DNA from: Rhodospirillaceae bacterium
GTDB taxonomy: Bacteria > Pseudomonadota > Alphaproteobacteria > Rhodospirillales > Casp-alpha2
Reading direction: 5' to 3'
NCBI GenBank assembly: GCA_002686255.1
Contig: NZAZ01000139.1
Coordinates: 1 to 48,562 of the forward strand
Length of the DNA stretch: 48,562 nucleotides
Below the pieces are notes generated by a model. It searched no databases. It saw nothing but the letters and a program-made list of their open reading frames with translations, and was not told the origin of the DNA. Positions 45,566 through 48,562 of this stretch are shown piece by piece (within the stretch, counting starts at the first letter, position 1; each line of letters starts with the position of its first letter). Position numbers and translations under genes: made by a program.

Positions 45566-45683
45566 TCGGAAACGGACCCGTTTGTGGACAATGGGAACCG
45601 TAGGATGGATTTCGTGAAAACGAATCCTCCCTTCCCTCAAGAGCACAAACTAAAAGGCCGGGTCTTCCCCGGTCTTTTTTTTT
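45566..45683 (+). ncRNA. Candidate small RNA with terminator
   Basis: The gap between STAS and the minus-strand phage-like gene has three ordered hairpins: AAACG-GACC-CGTTT (45570-45583), a stem GGATT(T)CGT with a GAAA tetraloop and ACGAATCC (45607-45627), and a Rho-independent terminator with nine Ts. The middle loop is GNRA-type, which is rarely accidental. A perfect CRP-like palindrome lies just upstream. No open frame is present. The 5' end is unknown; a shorter transcript of about 75 nt is possible. Class and targets are unknown; hfq is in the same window. Confidence 0.4.
45652..45683 (+). terminator. Rho-independent terminator
   Basis: AAAAGGCCGGG (45652-45662) pairs with CCCGGTCTTTT (45668-45678) around a 5-nt loop with one G-T wobble, followed by nine consecutive Ts (45675-45683). 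It can end transcription from the STAS gene or, more likely, from the candidate small RNA. Confidence 0.75.
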
Positions 45684-45706
45684 AATCGCTAGCATCGCCC
45701 GCCTCG

Positions 45707-45991
45707 TCAGATAGCCGCCGCTTGCTCTTCGATACCGTCGAGGGCGGCGCCGGCGATAGCTTCGCGGATGCTTTTAGCGGCCCTGGCGTCCTCGATCTTG
45801 AGCGCCAGCTCGCGCATGCGGTCCAGATAGGCCGCTTCGCCGATCTTGCCCTCGACCCGCTGGCGTTTGACCAGCTCGCGCTCCTGTTCGAGCTTCGAAA
45901 GGGTCTGCAAGGCGGCTAATGCTTCGCCGTCGGCGCTGGCTTTCTTGTCCCAAAACGCTTTGACGGCGGTTTTCGTTTTCGTGATGTTCAT
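45707..45991 (-). CDS. Small phage-like helical protein
   Basis: The 94-aa protein is almost wholly charged and helical (KLEQERELVKRQRVEGKIGE, RMRELALKIEDARAAKSIRE), with coiled-coil character. It has no signal peptide and no domain I can name. It is separated by only 3 nt from the terminase-small-subunit-like gene on the same strand, so the two form a phage-derived pair. Its function is unknown; it may be a phage packaging or accessory protein. Confidence 0.55.
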   Translation of the reverse strand: MNITKTKTAVKAFWDKKASADGEALAALQTLSKLEQERELVKRQRVEGKIGEAAYLDRMRELALKIEDARAAKSIREAIAGAALDGIEEQAAAI

Positions 45992-45994
45992 GGG

Positions 45995-46417
45995 TTACTC
46001 GCTTAAATCAATGTTGACGGTTATCTCGCCCGCCGCGATCTGCACCGAATGATCCGGCTTCGTGAACCCCGCCCGATCAAGAATGGAGTTTGCGGCGTGC
46101 AAGCGTATGTATTCGCTGTTGGCGTCAAGGTTGAGATGGCGAAGGGTACGCGCCGCCGCCGCATCGTGCGCTAGGGCTTCCTTGACTTGTTCCATAAAGT
46201 AGGCCCGCACATGCGGCAACCGTAGGGCCTTGCTCGCGGTTGCGCGACCCGACTCACCGCCCCCACCGCTAGAGTATCCGGCCTTTAACGCCGCATCCTT
46301 GATCGTGATGTCCTCTGCTACGAGGGTGTCCACCAAGGCGCGCTGTTTATTGGTCAGGTTACTTTCGGAGGCCTGATTCGATGGTAAGTAAGGCATAGAA
46401 TTACAGAGCGATTTCAA
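45995..46417 (-). CDS. Phage terminase small subunit-like protein
   Basis: The 140-aa protein has the helix-turn-helix start of small terminases: LTNKQRALVDTLVAEDITIK followed by DAALKAGYSS and a run ending LRLPHVRAYFMEQVKEALA. Small terminases recognise phage DNA for packaging. ATG 46396 (MPYLPSNQAS) is an alternative start. No large terminase, portal or capsid gene is visible, so it is probably a decayed prophage remnant. An IS110-family fragment begins about 130 bp to the right. Confidence 0.6.
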   Translation of the reverse strand: MKSLCNSMPYLPSNQASESNLTNKQRALVDTLVAEDITIKDAALKAGYSSGGGGESGRATASKALRLPHVRAYFMEQVKEALAHDAAAARTLRHLNLDANSEYIRLHAANSILDRAGFTKPDHSVQIAAGEITVNIDLSE

Positions 46418-46518
46418 TAGACACTTATTTACATATTATTTATGTAAAATATAGCAGGAATTGATATGCATGTGAATCCCAGGAAGGTAAAAAGCCTAAA
46501 GAAAATTTACCGACTCAA

Positions 46519-46544
46519 TGTCCGCTTTGCCCCCGAAAGCAGAT
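46519..46544. repeat. TGTCCGCTT-type palindromic unit beside IS110 fragment
   Basis: TGTCCGCTTTG followed by a short spacer and AAAGCAGAT forms an imperfect palindrome immediately left of the IS110-family leader. It resembles the repeat at positions 1-73, and the same TGTCCGCTT precedes the second IS110-family copy at 48454. This suggests a dispersed repeat used as a target. Confidence 0.5.
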
Positions 46545-46549
46545 GGGGT

Positions 46550-46627
46550 GGATGGCTCCCGCTCCCGGCATCGCGATGTGCCAAAGTGTGGTTGTCATTA
46601 TGCAACCACGAGCAAAAGGAGCCATCC
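46550..46627 (+). promoter_or_regulatory. Structured transposase leader that pairs the Shine-Dalgarno
   Basis: GGATGGCTCC (46550-46559) and GGAGCCATCC (46618-46627) form a perfect 10-bp closing stem that includes the GGAG ribosome-binding site just before ATG 46631. Inside are GGCA...TGCC (46567-46582) and GTGGTTG/CAACCAC (46588-46609). The second IS110-family copy has the same fold with a T-A to C-G compensatory change, so an RNA structure is likely selected. It probably holds back translation; a role like the IS110 bridge RNA is possible. Confidence 0.6.
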
Positions 46628-46630
46628 GCT

Positions 46631-46900
46631 ATGAAGATTAGCACCGTAGGCCTCGATCTGGCCAAGAACGTTTTCCAAGTCCACGGTATCGACAGCACCG
46701 GCAGGGTGATTGTCCGCCGGTCGTTGCGCCGGCGTCAGATGATGCCGTTCTTCGGCAAGTTGGAGCCGTGTCTGATCGGCGTTGAGGCGTGCGGCACGAG
46801 CCATTTCTGGGCACGCGAACTCCGGGCACTGGGGCACGAGGTGAAGCTGATGGCGCCGGCGTATGTGAAGCCCTACGTCAAGCGGGGCAAGACCGACGCC
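46631..46900 (+). pseudogene. IS110-family transposase, truncated
   Basis: The reading MKISTVGLDLAKNVFQVHG gives the DEDD-fold RuvC-like start of IS110 transposases, including GLDLAKNVFQ with the first catalytic Asp, IGVEACGTSHFWAREL and YVKPYVKRGKTDA. Normal members are about 330-400 residues and continue KTDAADAEAI; here homology stops at KTDA (about residue 90) and the frame runs on to 46990 through unrelated sequence. The true start is ATG 46631, after a GGAG; the longer upstream frame from 46466 is not needed. Non-functional. Confidence 0.75.
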
Positions 46901-47136
46901 TTGCCGGCGAAATCCGACAGCCTGACCCGGTTCCCATACGCGTCCCGAAGAGCGAACTCGGGCGCCTTTTTGCTCATCACCTGGACATAGCGTTCGCGCT
47001 CGAGGAGTTGCCCCTCAAGGTCCTTGAGCGAATGCGCGGCTGCTGGCGCCACCCCCACCGACGCCAGCATCAGGCCGAGGATCGTACCCCGGACCTTCGC
47101 CCCGAGGCCGAGCCGGTATTTGACCGGCTTACTCAT
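46901..47136 (-). pseudogene. Redoxin/SCO-like protein, truncated by IS110 fragment
   Basis: The start ATG overlaps the stop of the upstream cytochrome c gene (ATGAGTAA), so the pair was an operon. The product has an N-terminal hydrophobic segment (GTILGLMLASVGVAPAAAHS) and then APEFALRDAYGNRVRLSDFA, the typical beginning of an AhpC/TSA or SCO1/SenC redoxin before its CxxxC or CxxC site. The frame continues only a few more codons into IS110 sequence at about 46900 and then stops. The catalytic cysteine region is missing, so it is not functional. SCO would fit an electron-transfer or copper-related role. Confidence 0.65.
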
Positions 47137-47857
47137 TCTTGCATTGCTCCTTGATGATGGCGCTGATTTCTTCGGGACTGGAAAAGACAAGATTGGCCCT
47201 ATCCCCTCTCATGCCCCCGGGTATAAGGACCGGCGCTCCCTTTGGCGGGCCGTTTTCGGAAGAATCGGTTTTGAGGCGAAGGTTCAACTCCCAAAACTGA
47301 TGGGTTTCCCCGTTCTGCGTCGTTACATCGTAGGTATCTGCGCAGTGGGTAACGCTCTTAACCTGGTTGTTGGGCCCAAGTTCTTTCAAGTTGGGTAGGC
47401 GTTGACCCATCATACCGCCCTGCATCCCGCCGGCGGTTTCCGCTCCGCCGTCCGAGATGCCTTTCAGGAACGCGATCAGGTCTTGGCGTTCCGCGCCGTC
47501 GGCCATGCCTGAAAAAACCATTCGATTACCCGGTATTAACGACTTCGGGTTCGCCAGCCACTGATCGAGGGTCTTATCGTCCCATACGACTCCTGCGCCT
47601 TTCAGCGCCTTCGAATACCGCCTGAAGCCATCTATGGTTCCGGCCTTCCGACCCCAGATGTTTGCAAGACTGGGGCCTGTGCGGTGGGCTCCTTTTTCAA
47701 TCGAGTGACAGGCCGCACATTGGCGAAACGCCTTCCTGCCCTGTTCGGCGTCGCCATCCGCCACTGCGGGGCCGCCCGCCATCATGACGCCGGCCACAAT
47801 CGCGACTGCGGCGAAAACCTTTTCGTTGCTCATGTCTATTTCTCTAATCTTCATCAT
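47129..47857 (-). CDS. Exported c-type cytochrome with a novel C-terminal domain
   Basis: The 242-aa product (alternative start ATG 47833) has a signal peptide ending near AVA-DGD, a class I cytochrome c domain with heme motif CAACH (Cys47, Cys50, His51), and IPGNRMVFSGM, which should supply the axial methionine. A second region of about 95 residues follows, with a Gly/Met-rich linker (GGMQGGMMGQ) and a Cys-containing end (HCADTYDVT, then EQCKNE). I do not recognise that region. It is periplasmic electron transfer by inference. The gene overlaps the truncated redoxin downstream, suggesting a redox operon broken by an IS. Confidence 0.78.
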   Translation of the reverse strand: MMKIREIDMSNEKVFAAVAIVAGVMMAGGPAVADGDAEQGRKAFRQCAACHSIEKGAHRTGPSLANIWGRKAGTIDGFRRYSKALKGAGVVWDDKTLDQWLANPKSLIPGNRMVFSGMADGAERQDLIAFLKGISDGGAETAGGMQGGMMGQRLPNLKELGPNNQVKSVTHCADTYDVTTQNGETHQFWELNLRLKTDSSENGPPKGAPVLIPGGMRGDRANLVFSSPEEISAIIKEQCKNE

Positions 47858-47974
47858 CCTTTTCCGACGCCTCTCTAAATGAGGTGTAGAAAATCAAACG
47901 CTATCGCGCCGAGCGAACACGGCGCACTTACGCGATTGCGGCAGGACCTCTGGACCCGGAGACCCGTTCCGCCC

Positions 47975-48328
47975 TTAGGTTAAGATGGTAAATCTTGGAG
48001 GTGAAGGATCGGGCGCAATGGAACACCCTGCGTGGTGGTTCGGGGCTTTAGCAAACGATACAGCGGATACCGTCACGTCGGAGACTTTGGCATCGGGCAG
48101 GGATGCAACCATGCCCCCACAGCCGATCACGCAAGTCGAGGTGTTGACCGTGCCGTCGTCTCCGCAACATTCACAGTCGTTGCACGGGGGCCCTTTGGCG
48201 GGTGCCGCAAGGGCCGATTGAGGCATCACGTTAATGCTTTGCAGCCCGTCCATGGGTAAAGGCAAGCCGATAACGAGTGCTAAGGCCACCAACAGAAAGC
48301 AAATGCGCTGGAAACAAGTTCGAATCAT
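47975..48328 (-). CDS. Exported Cys-rich protein
   Basis: The 117-aa product starts MIRTCFQRICFLLVALALVI and has a signal peptide ending near SALAAPA, then a Cys-rich stretch (PPCNDCECCGDDG, CVIGCGGM). Six or more cysteines close together suggest metal or heavy-metal binding, as in small copper-handling proteins, but I cannot name a family. It lies 118 bp upstream of the cytochrome c on the same strand. The longer upstream frame to the window end is not needed. Function is inference only. Confidence 0.55.
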   Translation of the reverse strand: MIRTCFQRICFLLVALALVIGLPLPMDGLQSINVMPQSALAAPAKGPPCNDCECCGDDGTVNTSTCVIGCGGMVASLPDAKVSDVTVSAVSFAKAPNHHAGCSIAPDPSPPRFTILT

Positions 48329-48453
48329 GGTGCGATCATTTAATCGTTCTAGTTGCCGGAAGGTCAAGACGCAAACTAAGCGAAGGTGTGCGGGAAATGT
48401 GGTTTCCTTGCCCCGTTTTTCGGAAAGTTTCGGATGTTTAACCCACATCCTTA

Positions 48454-48462
48454 TGTCCGCTT
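48454..48462. repeat. TGTCCGCTT beside the second IS110 copy
   Basis: The nine bases TGTCCGCTT lie just left of the second IS110-family leader and match the unit flanking the first copy at 46519-46527 and the repeat at positions 1 and 45. The relation to the element edge differs by 12 bp between the two copies. Confidence 0.45.
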
Positions 48463-48472
48463 CTGATGCAGT

Positions 48473-48545
48473 GGACGGCTCCCACCCGCCGGCATCTAGG
48501 TGCCAAAATGGTGGTTTAGGAACCACAGGGAAATAGGAGCCGCCC
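48473..48545 (+). promoter_or_regulatory. Second transposase leader with the same RNA fold
   Basis: GGACGGCTCC (48473-48482) pairs with GGAGCCGCCC (48536-48545) in a closing stem with one A-C mismatch. Inside are GGCA...TGCC (48491-48504) and GTGGTT/AACCAC (48511-48526). The stem holds the GGAG ahead of ATG 48546. Compared with the leader at 46550-46627 the fourth pair changed from T-A to C-G, supporting an RNA structure. Confidence 0.6.
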
Positions 48546-48562
48546 ATGAACGAAGTTATCAC
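48546..48562 (+). CDS. IS110-family transposase, start of second copy (cut by window)
   Basis: Only 17 bases are in the window, reading MNEVI. The assignment rests on the upstream leader, which is homologous to that of the IS110-family fragment at 46550-46630, and on the shared ATG position after a GGAG. The rest lies beyond the right edge, so intactness cannot be judged. Confidence 0.5.

Larger units (their letters stand above)
46545..46900 (+). mobile_element. IS110-family insertion sequence, 5' fragment
   Basis: The left part of an IS110-family element: a structured leader (46550-46627) and the first 90 codons of its transposase. The transposase reading (see pseudogene) breaks off at about 46900, where the sequence passes directly into a redoxin-like gene on the other strand. 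The right end and the rest of the transposase are missing. A homologous leader and transposase start occur at 48473-48562. Confidence 0.75.

Noticed and set aside
46466..46990. 174-codon transposase frame starting at 46466
   Set aside because: Homology starts only at ATG 46631; the earlier part crosses the palindromic repeat and the structured leader, and the end is read-through into the redoxin gene.
1..48562. CRISPR arrays, rRNA or tRNA genes
   Set aside because: No regularly spaced repeats and no tRNA-like T-arm/acceptor patterns or rRNA segments were noticed on either strand; a covariance-model scan would be needed to exclude a tRNA fully.

Overview
The window reads as chromosomal DNA of a GC-rich alphaproteobacterium, most likely a marine-type member of the Rhodospirillales or a relative. 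The main evidence is the minus-strand block dusB-ntrB-ntrC-ntrY-ntrX-trkA-dat-HAD-hfq-hflX, a gene order typical of that group, together with a fused ispDF and the run dacC-tmk-holB-metG-tatD-MBL. Assignments come from reading motifs in the translated sequence; no database search was possible.

Layout. (1) 1-2000: a degenerate left flank with a TGTCCGCTT-type repeat, a C-terminally short C69/secernin-like peptidase and a Sel1-repeat protein. (2) 2.2-11.9 kb, plus strand: envelope genes (YdcF/ElyC-like, MltB-type transglycosylase, RlpA, D,D-carboxypeptidase) lead into tmk, holB, metG, tatD and an MBL hydrolase, mostly with 1-4 nt overlaps. A 263-bp miniature inverted-repeat element lies between holB and metG. 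(3) 12.0-14.6 kb: two overlapping genes that look like phosphonate metabolism, a methylphosphonate synthase/hydroxyethylphosphonate dioxygenase (MPnS/HEPD) homologue and a PhpC-like Fe-dependent alcohol dehydrogenase. (4) 14.9-18.6 kb: mazG and three beta-hydroxyacid dehydrogenases, two of them tandem duplicates. (5) 18.8-29.1 kb: a surface-glycan island with DUF6165, GT9, a polytopic GT39-like transferase, a GHMP (HddA-like) sugar kinase, a GT2 transferase and three B12-binding radical SAM proteins. (6) 29.2-42.9 kb, minus strand: the hflX/hfq/ntr/dusB core and a CcsA/YpjD-like protein, with a second 269-bp miniature element between the HAD gene and dat. (7) 43-45.4 kb: ispDF, cutA, a small conserved-looking ORF and a STAS protein. 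(8) 45.4-48.6 kb: an accessory edge with a candidate small RNA, two phage-like genes, an IS110-family fragment that has truncated a redoxin/SCO-like gene, a cytochrome c, a Cys-rich exported protein and the start of a second IS110-family copy.

How the genes fit together: most are housekeeping (wall remodelling, replication and translation, nitrogen two-component regulation, K+ uptake, RNA chaperone). The most interesting parts are the MPnS/PhpC pair, a possible source of methylphosphonate or another C-P compound; the three radical SAM proteins in a glycan cluster; the two miniature elements, each with a solo end elsewhere in the window; and the transposase leaders, whose conserved RNA fold shows a compensatory base change and pairs the Shine-Dalgarno. 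pepM, ppd and a phosphonate nucleotidylyltransferase are not in the window, so the phosphonate pathway is incomplete here.
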